A stretch of DNA of 64,000 bases from Typha latifolia (lineage: Eukaryota; Streptophyta; Magnoliopsida; Poales; Typhaceae): positions 13,093,188 to 13,157,187 of the forward strand of contig CM034101.1 of assembly GCA_019914945.1 (NCBI GenBank), written 5' to 3'. A program made the translations under genes and the position numbers. Under the pieces are notes generated by a model, which was not told where the DNA came from, made no database searches, and saw only the letters and a program-made list of their open reading frames with translations. Position 1 is the stretch's first letter. Each line of letters opens with the position of its first letter. Shown here piece after piece: positions 46,181 to 58,845 of the stretch.

Positions 46181-48354
46181 GAGAGGCAAAATAATTGTCA
46201 TTGACTTCGATTATCTCACTTCTTCTGAATCTTTTACACCAAATCATTATCGTTCTTAAAAGAAGGTTCTCATACATGCATATAAAAAAGTGTTGCTTTC
46301 CGTCTGTATCTATAGTGGGACAAGACTCATCATTTTAGTTTAGTAGTCGAGTAGTTATAGGATTTAAATTCCTCTGATGAACATTGATGTTGATATTTAA
46401 TAAATAATTTTTATCAGAAAGTTATATACATGAATGGGGAACATTATAGCACTTGTATTAGGATGGAACTGTTAAGTTGCCATTATACAATATCAAAACA
46501 TATTTTGTATTTACCATTTCATCTCATTATTACATACGTTCATCCTTCAACAATTTCCTTGTTTAACCCCTACAATTGAAATGTGTATAAAATGAAATAT
46601 TGATATATATTTCAAATTTCTTTGTATCACATAACCAATAAGATAGATTTCTAACTTTTCTCGTAATGCGTAAGTTCTTACATAGCATGACTAGATAATG
46701 GGTAGCCCAAGCCAGCTCAATTGGGGTAGAGATTTTTGACCCAATGGGCAAGGCTGGCCGAAAGATTTAAGCCTGATTAAACTTCGGATTGGGCTTGGGC
46801 TTGATGACAAATTTATAGACCGGCTTTGTCCCAGCTCACTATTATATATTTTGTATCATATATATATATATATAGTTGTAATGCTTATTTCATCATTAGC
46901 TCTTCATCGGATCATTGGGTTGGGCTTGACCTTTCTAATATGCCAATGGTCTGGGCTTGGGCCCTAAGTATTTACAATTGCATTAGCTCTTTATCGGGGT
47001 TAAAATTAAGTCTAACCCAAACTTGGCTCTGACAAATTAGCCTGATTAGTTGCCACCTGTAAAACACCCTATAAATGGCTGAAGTATAAAGAATCATGGC
47101 CAAATTCTTTATGAACTCAAAATCATCTACTAATTTGATAACATACTATCATAAAGTGATAAGCATAAAGGCTAACAAATATATACATTTATGGTCTAAA
47201 AGTTAACATATATGATCAAAGTAATGCATTGAAAATTATATCCATAAAAATAGCTCACATGTATTAATAACAACAATGAATAAATCTGACTAGTGAGTGA
47301 GAGAAAGGCAGCCTCTAGGATCTCCCATAAACTTGTTATACATCACACTAAACCATCAAATTCTTTTACTCAAGCTCCCACAGAGCTATAGATGTAAAAA
47401 ATATCATTAGTTCATATCAAGCAACACTTATCGACGAGGAAAGCTATCTAACAATAGTATTGTTTGCCTATTATCTGATGAATAGCTAACTGATTGTACG
47501 TCACTGTCAATTAATAACCTCAACCATAAGCCTATCACTATCACATAAGTCACTATCACATTTTGATGCTACCCACAAATGCCCCCAACACATTATCACC
47601 ATTGTGGAGCACTGGGCTCAACATAGGCCACAGACCACTGGACTCAACATAGGCACCCTCACTCTACATCTATCAGGTTACCTTTTAAGTCTAACAACCC
47701 ATACGTCATAATCATTGTTTAATGATCGCCCAGTGTCTAATCTTAGCACTTGATAGTGTCACGCCTACTCAAACTGATGTACGGAATGTCTGATAGTTCC
47801 CATAGATCTAATAACATTAGGCATTAGCCGATATAAATAGATGTACTACATAGACTCTATTCCTTAACCTCGAAATGAGGAACGAAAAGAGTAGCAATGA
47901 GATAGAACTTAATTGCATAATAATATGTGCAAATGATGTAGTAGTTAACATCATCAATTATACAATATACACACTATAATTATCATACACCATAAATAAT
48001 CTAAATTCTATGCATAACTATAAAGTAGTAAATAAGCATAATTCTATGCATATATATGCATAACATAAATGTGATGAAACAAGAGTAAAACATTAGTTTA
48101 GTATCTAAGTTACTGGTAGAACAAACCCTTTATTGATAGCATCTTCTCTTTGGATATCTCCTGCGCCTTCTTCAACATGTTCCTCCCTTGAGCCTCCACA
48201 AAGGAGCTGAACCAATTTGTTTGAATGCCAACATCTACTAGCATCTTTACAACAAAATCTTCCCTTAATATCCTATCAAATGGCAACTAATACCGCTCAT
48301 CATCCAACCCTAACAAAAGCAAGCTTTGGAATCCAATTTTGAAATGTAAAACGA
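46181..48354. other. Intergenic, decayed repeat DNA
   Basis: 46.68-47.04 kb contains many TTGGGCTTGGGC/GCCCAAGCC-type motifs typical of plant Mutator-like subterminal repeats, but the ends are unclear. 47.3-48.1 kb resembles a noncoding retrotransposon flank. On the minus strand at 48330-48121 a 70-codon frame with one stop reads DFVVKMLVDVGIQTNWFSSF and onward; I do not recognise it. Confidence 0.45.
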
Positions 48355-48690
48355 TCTCTCAAGTCAAAACATTCTTATTGAGATGTGCTGTCAGCGCTAT
48401 CCGTCTGTGAGGTTCTGCACAGGCGTCTACCTCACCTGGAAGATTCTTGACCACTGTGCATGACCTATCCTGAATCTACTATAGAACACTTTCTCCTCAA
48501 TTGTGAATTTACGAGTTTGCAAGGGAAACTTGGTTTGCTAGCCCTTTGTGTGTTCACACCAAACCTTAACCTCTCAGCTTGGATCCTTCAAATGAGCAAC
48601 CTCCTCTTTGCATACCTCTTTCCTCTAGCTTTTCCATTGCTTTGGAGTATTAGAAGGCAATAAACAACTGAGATTTTTTTTTCTTTTTTC
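48355..48690 (+). pseudogene. LINE-type reverse transcriptase C-terminal (zf-RVT) relic
   Basis: The + strand, in broken frames, reads VLHRRLPHLEDS*PLC then ESTIEHFLLNCEFTS, then about 100 bp later FPLAFPLLWSIRRQ. This follows the order of the zinc-binding region of plant non-LTR retrotransposons (RRxxxxxxxCPLC, ExxEHLFFxCxF, LLWxIWxxRN). It is short, interrupted by stops and isolated. Confidence 0.55.
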
Positions 48691-51374
48691 AAAGAACATC
48701 CCTCTTCTGTTGTAATCATTACACTCTATTTAGAGACATGACATACTATATAAATTTGAAGAAATAATTCCAAAAAACAAGCCAATGATAACAAAATTTA
48801 TTATAACTACAATAAAGCCAAACAATTTTAATTCAATTAAAATAATATTGAAATATTGAAATAATTCATAAGGTTTCACAATCACTAATCTGACAATAAT
48901 TAAAAATATATATATATATATAAACTAAAACTAATGGTTCGTTCCTATATAGAGGATTTCGACATTGAGCTTAGTCTTCTAAGTCTAACTTTAAATAATT
49001 TTGATCTGCTCCTAAAAAATAAGATATTACAAAGTAGATTTATCAGAGATAAAAGATATTTTCTTTGCCAAAATAGTTTTTCTCAAGGAGAAAATATATG
49101 AAAATCGACTCCCAACGTTTAGAAAGGACAAGGAATGAAATCTGGGTCCTGGCAGCTCACATGCATATTGATGCATTTAGCACCCAGAATATAATAATAA
49201 AGGCAAACTTATGGTGAATAACCTAGAAAAGGTTTCCAAAATTTTAATAGCAATAAATTTTGGTAAACTATACAATATACCTCTTTTTATTCCTGTAATG
49301 GTATACAGATTAAATAGAATGCAAAGGGAAACAAATAGCAACATCAATGCCAAAATCAACAGTTGAAAACATCTAAGCAGCTGGACCCCAGAACTTCCAC
49401 TAACGGACAGGTTATGGAACTCTAGCTGGCAATACAAATAGAATCCTAAAAATTGAAGCAGGTGTCACTTTTATCAGCAGCTGGAATCGTGGAACACTGA
49501 TCAAAGGTTACAAAAGATAATATAATTTTTTTGATACTTTAAGATACTATAGACTTGTCCGGAGGGCCTACAAGTATAAATATTGACAATTTCTTCTTCC
49601 CACCCGGGTTGGTTAACTTGCTCCGTATGTAGAACTAGGATGGAATCACCGTCAATAATCAGCAAAACAGTCCCACGAAGAGCAAAACAAAAGCATAAGC
49701 AGATTGACAAATGAGTTAGGCCACAAATAACAAGAAGACAACCATTAGAAAAAGAGATCCTAGATAGAACATTTTCATTAGCCTTACACAATACAACAGC
49801 TGACTATACATGCAAAATAATATCTGCAAAGATCTCTTCTGCAGAGTTCTTGGCCTCTGGTCTAATAAACTTCTTAATCATCTGTTGTTCAATTGGCAAC
49901 AAACATAGGCAAGCAGACCAAGTAGGTGCCTAGCTGCTAATCATATCACCCTTCAACAAAAGAATTTCACAACATAGAGCCTCTTTTCCAAAATCCAATT
50001 ACCAAAACAATTATCTGAAAAGGCTTCCTATTGACCAGTCTGAGCTAATGCATTCGAAGAATATAACCTATCAAAGGCATAGAAAGAAAAGGAGAACATA
50101 CTGGTATTTAAAAATCATGACTGCTTCTCTCTAGGACCATGCATCATAGTATGCTGAAACTGAGTATTGGTGGTTAGAACTGCATCTCTTTCGCCCAAAT
50201 ATTCTCTGCTTATTCAGAACATCATTGACAAGAATACAAGATAATGAGCCCAACATTTTCCTTCCCCTCTACCTCTAGCAGTGAACAACTATCAAGTGTT
50301 GCATCATGTGCCAAATTGAAGCACAAGAGGTAAACTCTCTTCCCAACCATCCTTTATTGATCTCCCTCGCTTTCCTTTTATCGTTACAACCTAGTAATCA
50401 TAAAAAAGAAAATAGTTATTGTTGTCACAGCTAGAAGGTTGCAATACTCAAGAGGATGCCCTTCGTTCTCTTTTCGTTGAATGGCAAGAGGTGGGCATGA
50501 CCTCCAGTGGTGAATAGGATGGCGATCCTACCATGTTAAAATGAATTCAATCTCTTTTCAAATAGCAGGATTGAGTGGAATTCAATTCTATTCTATTTTA
50601 TCGGGTAACAAGTCAAATCCATTTCTAATCGAATCAAATTAAAATTTCCCATATGACAAGAATGATTCCTCTCCAGAATTGGTTCCAAAGAGTATTGCAA
50701 GGTCATGCAAATCATGAGTTTCTATCCTGCTTGAAGTAGGCTTAATATACATGCTTCTATTATTGAGATATTTTGTTTTAAATGAATCATTAATAAAAAG
50801 GGCAAAGTCATCAAGCTGAGAAGTGGAGATACAAAATTCAGAAACATAAAACTTTGAAGAAAGAAGGAATCCTATTCTTCCTCCAATCCACCCATATTTG
50901 TTGCACCACTTTTTACCTTATCTTCATCCTATCAGGAAAAACAGTAATTATGGAATTACTAGTATATTAATGCAAAGAACCGCTCGACCATTTGTCAAGA
51001 CAGGATCGCTATTTCCAAAACAAGGTTTGTCAACAAAATTCGTCAAAATATAGATGACGTGATTCCCCAACAATCCACAAAAGCCTTTCTCTAGGAACAT
51101 CTCAAAACAGCCTATCAGTATATTGCATTAGAAAGCACAATATGAACAACTCACGAGCTAAAAACATATAGATAAATCACCTGCCAAATCAAAATATACT
51201 ATGGGTGTACAACCGTAGCCTTAGAAAAACTTTCAGGAACACAAGTAGGAAATTAATCTTAAAACAATAAGAACCACGTCCATTTTCTACGCATAGTGAA
51301 ACAATAAATTTGGGAAATTTATCATATAGAACCACATATAAATACATAAATTAATAAATAAATAAAGCGCTCAC
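48691..51374. other. Intergenic, AT-rich
   Basis: No supported gene. Minus-strand frames at 49177-49437 and 49501-49791 have no recognisable domain. I searched for the later exons of eL37 here by eye and did not find them. Confidence 0.5.
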
Positions 51375-51514
51375 ATTTGAGGGATTCGAGCGGCGGCGTA
51401 GCCGCAGGAGCCGCATCGGCTCTTCTGGAGGTGCAAGCTCCTCTGCCTGCACCCTACGCAGAGGGTGCGGGTCTTGTTCCTCCGCTTCCCGAAGCTTCCT
51501 GCGTCTTTACCGTG
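51375..51514 (-). pseudogene. Ribosomal protein eL37 exon fragment
   Basis: The minus strand encodes [17 protein letters not shown], then [14 protein letters not shown] and AAARIP. This matches the N-terminal half of plant eL37 (a 60S subunit zinc protein), including both CxxC pairs. It is followed by a plausible donor (AAAT|GTGAGC) where plant eL37 genes have an intron. Against function: the codon aligned with the initiator Met is CAC, there are substitutions at conserved positions (CVGCRQRS for CVRCGRRS, AAAR for PAAR), and the remaining exons were not found nearby. Retention of an intron-like donor argues for a duplicated gene piece rather than a processed pseudogene. A real gene with an unusual spliced start cannot be fully excluded. 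Confidence 0.75.
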
Positions 51515-51862
51515 AAGAGATCCAATGAATTAGAGTTAGAATTTCTAATGGCGAAACGGGGAAGGTCAAGGGTTAGGGTTCTGATAGAGATCGGAGAACG
51601 CATTATCATCTCGTAGCGGCCGTGTTCTCCCCGGTCGCCCCCCGTCTTCTTGGTGGGGTCGGCGGTGGCGAACTGAGCGCGCGGACAAACCAAAACCCTG
51701 TAAAAAAGAAAGGGTTGGGTCTTATTCCTATAATAGAGTTAGTTAGCAGAGGACTGAGAGGAGTTGATGAATAGTGGATAAGTGGGGTGTTTATGTGCAA
51801 AAGTGCGGTCCTTATATGAAAAAGCCCAGCATTTTGGGAATAAAAATAATTTAATAAATACA

Positions 51863-51936
51863 TGGCCCATGCAGGTCTCGAACCTGCGACCTTCGCGTTA
51901 TTAGCACGACGCTCTAACCAACTGAGCTAATGGGCC
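51863..51936 (-). tRNA. tRNA-Ile (anticodon AAU)
   Basis: A 74-nt cloverleaf. The acceptor stem GGCCCAT pairs with ATGGGCC, with discriminator A. The D-arm has TAGCTCAGTTGGTTAGAGC (A box), the anticodon loop GCTAATAAC has anticodon AAT, and the T-arm has GGTTCGAGACC (B box). There is no intron and no encoded CCA. A T-rich run (ATTATTTTTATT) just downstream on the minus strand can act as a Pol III terminator. Confidence 0.97.
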
Positions 51937-53031
51937 ATTTGGAATTATTGCTAATTGTTATCTTTATTCATATACTTTTAGAGTTTACATCTAAGAATCA
52001 TCATTTCATTGTCATGGTAACACAACTGTGCTTGATGTAATCAAAATCACTATCGATTTACCAAAGTTAATGACCTTTTACAATAGCGAAAGAATCGTCG
52101 TCTTCGTAGTGTCAACAAGTCATGCCTCGCCGTACAATGCCGCGACACCTGCCATGGGAGGCAAAATAAGTTCCTCGAGGATCTCGCGTCGTGTCAAGTG
52201 ATCACCGGAATAAGTTTCTTGATTGGAACACGATCCGGAGGCCCAAAGCGGCAGATCTCGTGTCGCGGGAGAGACGAGCAAAAATTATGCTTCATGGACA
52301 CATATATTGTGTGAGATATTTGCCAAAATGGTTAGGTACAAGGTCTCTAGAAGAAGAATTGTGGCAGTTCTAGCCAAGGCAATGATACACTGTCATGCAT
52401 GCAGACAAGACGAGGTGGGAAAGTACTAGTATTAGTAGATCTTGTGTCCCAATGTTGGCCTAAAGTGATGGCAACCACACCATTTGATAAGATTTTGTTG
52501 CTAATGTTCTATCACTCTTTCTTTGCTTTGTAAGGCACCTGTGTACTCCTAGCCCACAGGAAACTGAGACTTTAATCTTTATGGGGAGCTAAAGATTCCA
52601 AGATTGCGGACCTAGTTGATGCAAAAGGAGGGCTTTGAGACAGTGCCAGTGGCCATGCCCCTTTAAAGGGATTGATGGGCATTAGTTCCATTTTGATGGG
52701 GAGTAGTCTCAAGGGTCAGTTTTTGGACTGCCCTTGTCTCCCTTAGAGCAATGAGCAAAGTCTAGCTTCAGAGAACAAAAAGGCCATGGACTCAGATGAT
52801 ACCTTTGTTGAGTGGTTGGTTCTTGGGGCATCTACTACTTGGCTTTGGGGCTCTTTGTCTACGAATATAGTTGCAATGAATTCATGTCACATAGACTCTG
52901 TCTCATATATACTGTTTGCAAATAATTACGACTACATCTTGAAAGCAGCATGGAAACTAATCCAGCAAATTAAGACTGCCTGCATGAGATGACCAGATTC
53001 TAAGCTCAGCTTGTCGTCATCAGGATTAAGG

Positions 53032-53032
<1 letters not shown>

Positions 53033-53114
<82 letters not shown>
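53033..53114. repeat. (ATCT)n-(AT)n compound microsatellite
   Basis: About five ATCT units run into about 32 AT dinucleotides. Confidence 0.97.
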
Positions 53115-53118
<4 letters not shown>

Positions 53119-53309
53119 TTGTTTATAGTATTTCACAATCGTTGAGTTTATATATGTGCTTCTTTCATTTTGGATAAAAGACGTATTATATATGGAGAGG
53201 TATATGAATAGCTTCAAGGGAAGACTAGCATTAGCATTTTAATCATGGTGATATTCTTTAGAGTTATATTTCATGAAAAGAATTGGTTGTTTCATTCATC
53301 AACTAACCA

Positions 53310-53365
53310 TTTTATACTACTCTTATCCTTGCATAAGTTTTATACTACTCTTATCCTTGCATAAG
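53310..53365. repeat. Perfect 28-bp tandem duplication
   Basis: Units 53310-53337 and 53338-53365 are identical (beginning TTTTATACTACTC, ending TTGCATAAG). No divergence means a very recent event or an assembly artefact. Confidence 0.95.
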
Positions 53366-53556
53366 ATGATGATATCAACGTTAGCAAGCGTAAGAGATAA
53401 TTAGAATCCATCTCATGCCATCCAATGTCTCAAGGTCAAATGACATTGGTGACCTCTGGCAACTTGAATAGTTCAAGTAATCTAGAAGCTAATTTGGAGT
53501 GGCTATTTTAGGTGTCTGAGGACCTAATCTTCTGCCACTTACCATGATAAGAAGCT

Positions 53557-53557
<1 letters not shown>

Positions 53558-53625
<68 letters not shown>
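53558..53625. repeat. (CT)n microsatellite
   Basis: About 34 CT dinucleotides, 0.4 kb upstream of the CCT gene's TATA box. CT/GA tracts can be bound by plant GAGA-binding (BBR/BPC) proteins, so a regulatory role is possible but unproven. Confidence 0.97.
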
Positions 53626-53629
<4 letters not shown>

Positions 53630-54026
53630 TGTTCCTTTTCTGGTTGGCAGTTAGTATAATAGGAAATTTTTAGTAACTAATCTCCTGGTCTACTGCATCT
53701 AAATCAAGTAAAAGAATATATGCTACTAGATACATCAAACATTAGCAAAGCATATCCTTTTCCACTGCAAAAGACTAAGAAACTTATGGTAATTAATCTC
53801 TTACTTTCTGGCACGTGGACATGCCGATCTTACGTGGCATATCGATTAACTAACGGCGCCTTCTCTTGTTCTATCTGGTCTTGTGAGGAAGAGGAAATTA
53901 AACGTCCGTTAGTTTTGTCCTCTTATTCTCTCTCTACTCTTCACCACCCCAATAATAGTATAACTCAACCAGCGTCCCACTTCTCTATCTCCGTGTTATT
54001 CTCATCTGTCCCTCTCCCTATCTGGC

Positions 54027-54034
54027 TATAAATA
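54027..54034 (+). promoter_or_regulatory. TATA box of the CCT-domain gene
   Basis: TATAAATA in GGCTATAAATATTGG, with expected transcription start near 54057-54065. This leaves a leader of about 180 nt before the ATG at 54240. Confidence 0.7.
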
Positions 54035-54239
54035 TTGGATGAAGGTGTCTGCCATGGAATTAGAGGACTCCTTTCTCTTTCTTATTCTTTTCCATTATCA
54101 TCATTCTTTTAGTTATAGTACTGAGAGGAGGAGGAGGAGGAGGAGTGCAAAGAGAAATAGGATTCTTATTAATTGTTCATAAGTTTTTGTTTCCTTTTTC
54201 TCATTCATCTTCGATTGAAAAAGAGCTCACGAAGAAGAG

Positions 54240-57200
54240 ATGGACGTGATCCGCAGGCCTGAGGAGGAGCCGCTCTCCATTGTAATACTTCTCAACCCCA
54301 TCCTTTTATAGCTTTATTTTTATATTTTTATTTAGTTTCTCTAAGCTTCCAGCACTCCTTTTCTTGTTTCTTTTTTATGCTTAATAGTGCATTTTCGGTT
54401 TACTTCGGCAGTTTTGTTGAAGAATAAAAGTTTTTTACTTCATATAGGTGCTTCATTTTGGACCATTTCTTTCTCCATTTTTGCCCAAAATGACCCTGCA
54501 TTGGCCTATCGTAATGGCCAAATATTAACTTGACATTAAACAGTGAAGCTAACGCTAGGAGATCTTAAACCTTTTCAACATATTCTATATTATTCCTATA
54601 GATATATGCATTGTTTTCTTCATTCTTTTCATTAGTATTTTTTTCTACATGCCAAGATACTATTCTCACGTCAAAGCAGCACCCCTCTAGATGTTACATT
54701 TACTGCACTAGAGACACTATTTTAGATGGAGAGAAAAGTGGATAGCTACAAACACCAAAGATTAGAATGTCTACAAATTAATATTCTATCTTTCTCTCTC
54801 CACATGAAGCCCAGTAGGAGAAGTGTTACCGTGGATGAGTACGATAAAAGTCGTAACCCTATCGTTTGGACATGACCAGGCCAACTCGATCTATTGTGGA
54901 GAATCTTTATGCTTTGCCTCAGTTGCAAGCATCAAAGAATAAGTGCTAGGTTTAGCTATCAATTGTCTTTCTTAGTCTAACCTTACTTTTTATCCACAAC
55001 GACTCGTGATACCTCCGTTATTCATCTTTCACAAGCTAAATTATGGTTCTCTTTATCTTATTCCATGCCCAATAACTATTATTCGACCCATACTAATGTC
55101 TCGAAAAACACCTGAGTTTCCTTTAACCAATAGCAGCTAACTGAATATAGAATATTTTACTATTTTTAAAACAAAAAACTAAATTACCTCAAATGAGTTC
55201 TCCTTTTACTTCTACCTTAATTTTAAAGAACTTACTAAAGAGTATTAAAATTATTTTGCATCTATGTTATATTCGTATATTAAAAAAAAACTTAATTCAG
55301 GATGTTTTAAAATCTTTGAAAGAATTTTTTTTATTAATTTTAATGGTAAACAATGTAATTTCCTTTTGATATTATGTTTCTTAGTCTCATTGTCCCTTAA
55401 ACATCAACAAGTCAACTGTCGGTGTTGCTTGCCTTCCCATCTCGATCACGCATAGGAGGTGTCAGCAGTCGAACATGAGCGACTGTGCCTTGCGGAGTTC
55501 GATTCAGAATTAAATTTATCGAACTCAAACACAAGCTGAAAGAATAAGTTGAATTCCTAACTTGTGTTCGGCTTGAAAAGAATTTGAGCAAGCACACATC
55601 CAGCTCATTTGGCTTAGCAAGTCAAGCTCATCTCAGCTCAACTGGCTAGGGTAAACTTAAGAAACTAAATGTCTAACTATTAAACTCTAGATTAACAACT
55701 AAAAAACTTCTTAACTAAATACCGAACGCGAACTTTAAACCTTGCTCATGTTCAGTTCTTTTACATCTTAAGCTTAAATTTTGAATCCTGTTCGACTTAT
55801 TTATCCAAGATGATCTCGAACATAATTTGTTTGTGAACAAGAAGCCTAAGTGTAAATATAAATCAAATGAGTAAACTTGTTTTGGTACATTATTAACTTC
55901 TCTAATTAGGTAAAAAGGCAACACTTCTTTTCTTCTCTTTTGGGTGCGACCTGTCAATTATCTAAAGCAGCAAGAGCCCATGATTATTATCTAAAGCATG
56001 ATGGCACCTTTCCGACCTACATCTTCCATGGCCATACCTACATGCTTTTCACACTCCCACCAAAGCTTTAAGTCAACTCATGAGTTGACCTCATAGTCAC
56101 TTAAACATCAATGAGTCAACGGTCGATGCATGCCTTCCCATTTCGATCACGCGTCGACCTCATTCGGGAAGAAACTAAAAGAACCACCACATGACGACTA
56201 TATTAGGATTGTTCCCGAGTTATCTAAGGTGTTCAGCTTTCTATCTATCCTCGAGAAAGAAGAAAGAGAAAACATAGATATACCAAGTGTAGATCATCCC
56301 ATCTGTTGATCTCGATGCAGGCCTTGGACCGTAGATATTCCCGTAATCCATGGAAGGTGTGGTTAGTAGAATAATCTCTTAATCACCTCATGCATGATAC
56401 AAGAATTTAGCTTCCTCTGTTTGTTTGTTGATGATGATGTTGTTGTTGTGATTACTAGGAGGGAATGTCAAGCCCGATCGCCGCCCACATCCTTGACTTC
56501 TGTGATGATGGCAGTGAGGGCGGCCTTCTCCCTTACACCTCCTCCGATGCACCCGTCCGATCATCGGATGAAGTCTCTTCTTCGACCACTACCACCACCA
56601 ATATTGCGGCTACAACCCCCCCTCCTTTCTCTTGGTACGACGATGATGCCTTTGGCTCTGCCACCTTCTCTCCCTTCCCCTTACTCGACTCTGCAGCCCT
56701 CTCCATCCTCCTAGACACTGAAAAGCCGCCCGACTCTGACCTGGACCTCCTCGTCCCCTCTATCCACTACCCCTTCGCAGCCGCACCACCATGCACTGAC
56801 CATCAAAACAACCAGATTACATTATCAGACACCGCCGCTGCCGTCTCCTACTCGTCGAACGGAGTAGACCCGATCCAAATGGGGGGACTAAATGTTATGA
56901 CTCCAGTTGCAATGGGGTATGAGGAGGGCCTCGAGAAGGCAATTACGGGAGGTTATATGGGGTTAGAGGCAGCATTCTATTCAAGAGCAGCAGTTGCCGG
57001 TGGTGGTGGAGAAGGGCAAGGCGACTATGTTAATAACTTCAGCGGTAACGGGATGGCTATGTCAGGGATGGAGGAGATGGGAGAGTTGCAGAGGATGATG
57101 GAGAGCGGTGGGATGATGGGAATGTACAATGGCCAAGATTCCATGCAAAGGGTGTATAGCTCAGGAGACGTGAAGGTATAATTAGCTACTACTTTTCTCC

Positions 57201-58845
57201 TCTAATATGGTAGTATTACTATATTTTGGCATTCCCCTAAACATATTGAAACAAAGTTGCATCTAGTCCCAGCCCTACCTGCAGCTAGGAACACCTAGGT
57301 AAGCCACTTTTTTAATGTCACAGTGGAACTAAAAGAGGAAGTAGAACTCATACCCTCTGTCAGATTTGAACCTAGATCGTAGATGAAACTTTGATATTAG
57401 ACAAAACCAATGATTGGCATTGTAAGAAAGGCTACAATTCTAAACCACATACTAGGTCTTTATCATAGATTAGAGTTTTCAATCTGTGATGCTATCCACA
57501 AAGTTTCAACAGAAAGGTAGACAAATAGACCGTTGACCTTATATCTTCACATGCTAAAAATATACTCCTCTAACCTAAATCTAGCATCAAGACCTATGCT
57601 TACAGTGTCAAAATAGAAGGCATGTGGAAAAAAACATAGTCCTCTCCATTACCCACTGGATTCTATGAAAATGAAACCTCAATCTTATCGTCGAACAGAA
57701 AACCTATGAAAACTTCAGTATCACATTTATCAGCTAAAAAAATCAGAATTTTTTTATCTTACTAAATAGGGAGTTGGAGGGACTCCACACCTGATGGTCA
57801 GTTGCAGTGGAAATACGACATCTTTACCTGCATCAGAGATATCATCAGGCTTAGACGATTCCACCTTCAAAATTGGTCGCCTCTCGGTGGAAGAGAGAAG
57901 GGAGAAGATCCACAGATACATGAAGAAGAGGAACGAAAGAAACTTCAGCAAAAAGATCAAGGTAATATGGAACGCATAATCACATCCAAATAATGGCATG
58001 GTGCTTATGATCAGAAATGACATTTTACTAACAGTTCAAACTAATGAAAATAAATATGCAGTATGCTTGTAGGAAAACATTAGCAGACAGCAGACCTCGT
58101 GTCCGTGGGAGATTCGCAAAGAACGACGATTTTGGTGAGGCGACAGGGCCCAGATCCCACCATCATGCATTTGATGACGAAGAGGAAGTAAGTTATATAT
58201 AAATTTCCTCTTCCTCCAAGGGTCAGCATTGAACTCTAAATCAGTTAATACAAATCTCAAAGCATAAATCCCAGTAGCAATGCTTTACTTTTTAGTGAGT
58301 TCACAGAATCTATATAATTGCACTGCATTGGCTAAAGAAATCAATATAGTTTGCTAAGAAACTTACAGATAGACTTTTCTATTAAGAATCATAATCTGTC
58401 AATAGTTACAGACAGTAAGACTGTATATATCTATTCTAAATTGGACCATATGAAAGGCAAATTAAAATGTTTTTATATTTTGCAACACTCAACAACTGCA
58501 GAACTAACAAGCCTATAAATATCACAATACAAGTGGAACGATAGGATGGTTTAGTGATTCCTAAATTAAGTTGAATAATATGAACACAGGACAGATATCT
58601 GTATTAATATGAAACAGCACCAAGTTTTAGCAGTAATCAAAATGCTATAGGAACATATCACCTGCTTTTCTCTTGTGCCAAGAATGTCTCATTATTTTTG
58701 ATGTGGCAATGATTGCTATGGTCTGTTGCAGGTAATGGTGAAGGAAGAAGAAGATATACTTGACTCCTCAGATATCCTTGCACATATAAGTGGTGTGAAC
58801 TCTTTCAAGTACAACTACACCCTTCAGTCTTGGTATATGAGTTGA
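54240..58845 (+). CDS. CCT-domain transcriptional regulator (ASML2/CCT-motif family type), five exons
   Basis: Coding exons are 54240-54281, 56459-57175, 57770-57961, 58062-58187 and 58732-58845. All junctions are phase 0 with GT-AG sites, giving 396 residues. Exon 1 encodes MDVIRRPEEEPLSI. Exon 2 has acidic and Ser/Thr/Pro-rich segments, as in an activation domain, and a Gly/Met-rich part. The CCT domain spans exons 3-4: REKIHRYMKKRNERNFSKKI in exon 3, then YACRKTLADSRPRVRGRFAK in exon 4, with the intron inside the domain as in relatives. The last exon ends in VNSFKYNYTLQSWYMS, a tail typical of this CCT-only group. There is no B-box zinc finger or receiver domain, so it is neither CONSTANS-like nor a PRR. 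CCT proteins are nuclear and bind DNA or NF-Y subunits; ASML2-type members affect sugar-responsive expression. The exact role is unknown. Confidence 0.92.
55385..56152. repeat. Direct repeats in CCT intron 1 (55385-55452 and 56091-56152) flanking ~0.64 kb
   Basis: Both copies contain TTAAACATCAA, GTCAAC and GCCTTCCCATYTCGATCACGC in the same order. The enclosed 55453-56090 has motifs such as CAGCTCATTTGGC and TCTCAGCTCAAC, reminiscent of plant Mutator-like subterminal repeats. This is either a local duplication with an insertion or an LTR-like small element. Confidence 0.7.

Larger units (their letters stand above)
51937..54026. other. Intergenic, upstream of the CCT-domain gene
   Basis: Contains AT/ATCT and CT microsatellites and a perfect 28-bp tandem duplication (listed separately). 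Frames at 52191-52429 and 52786-52992 show no recognisable homology. Confidence 0.55.

Noticed and set aside
51454..51693. Minus-strand 79-codon frame (MVCPRAQF...) as a small gene.
   Set aside because: It is out of frame with the clear eL37 similarity in the same DNA and has no homology I recognise.
56394..56714. Overlapping + strand frame at the start of CCT exon 2 (106 codons).
   Set aside because: It is a frameshifted shadow of the CCT exon; the other frame splices to give a complete CCT domain.
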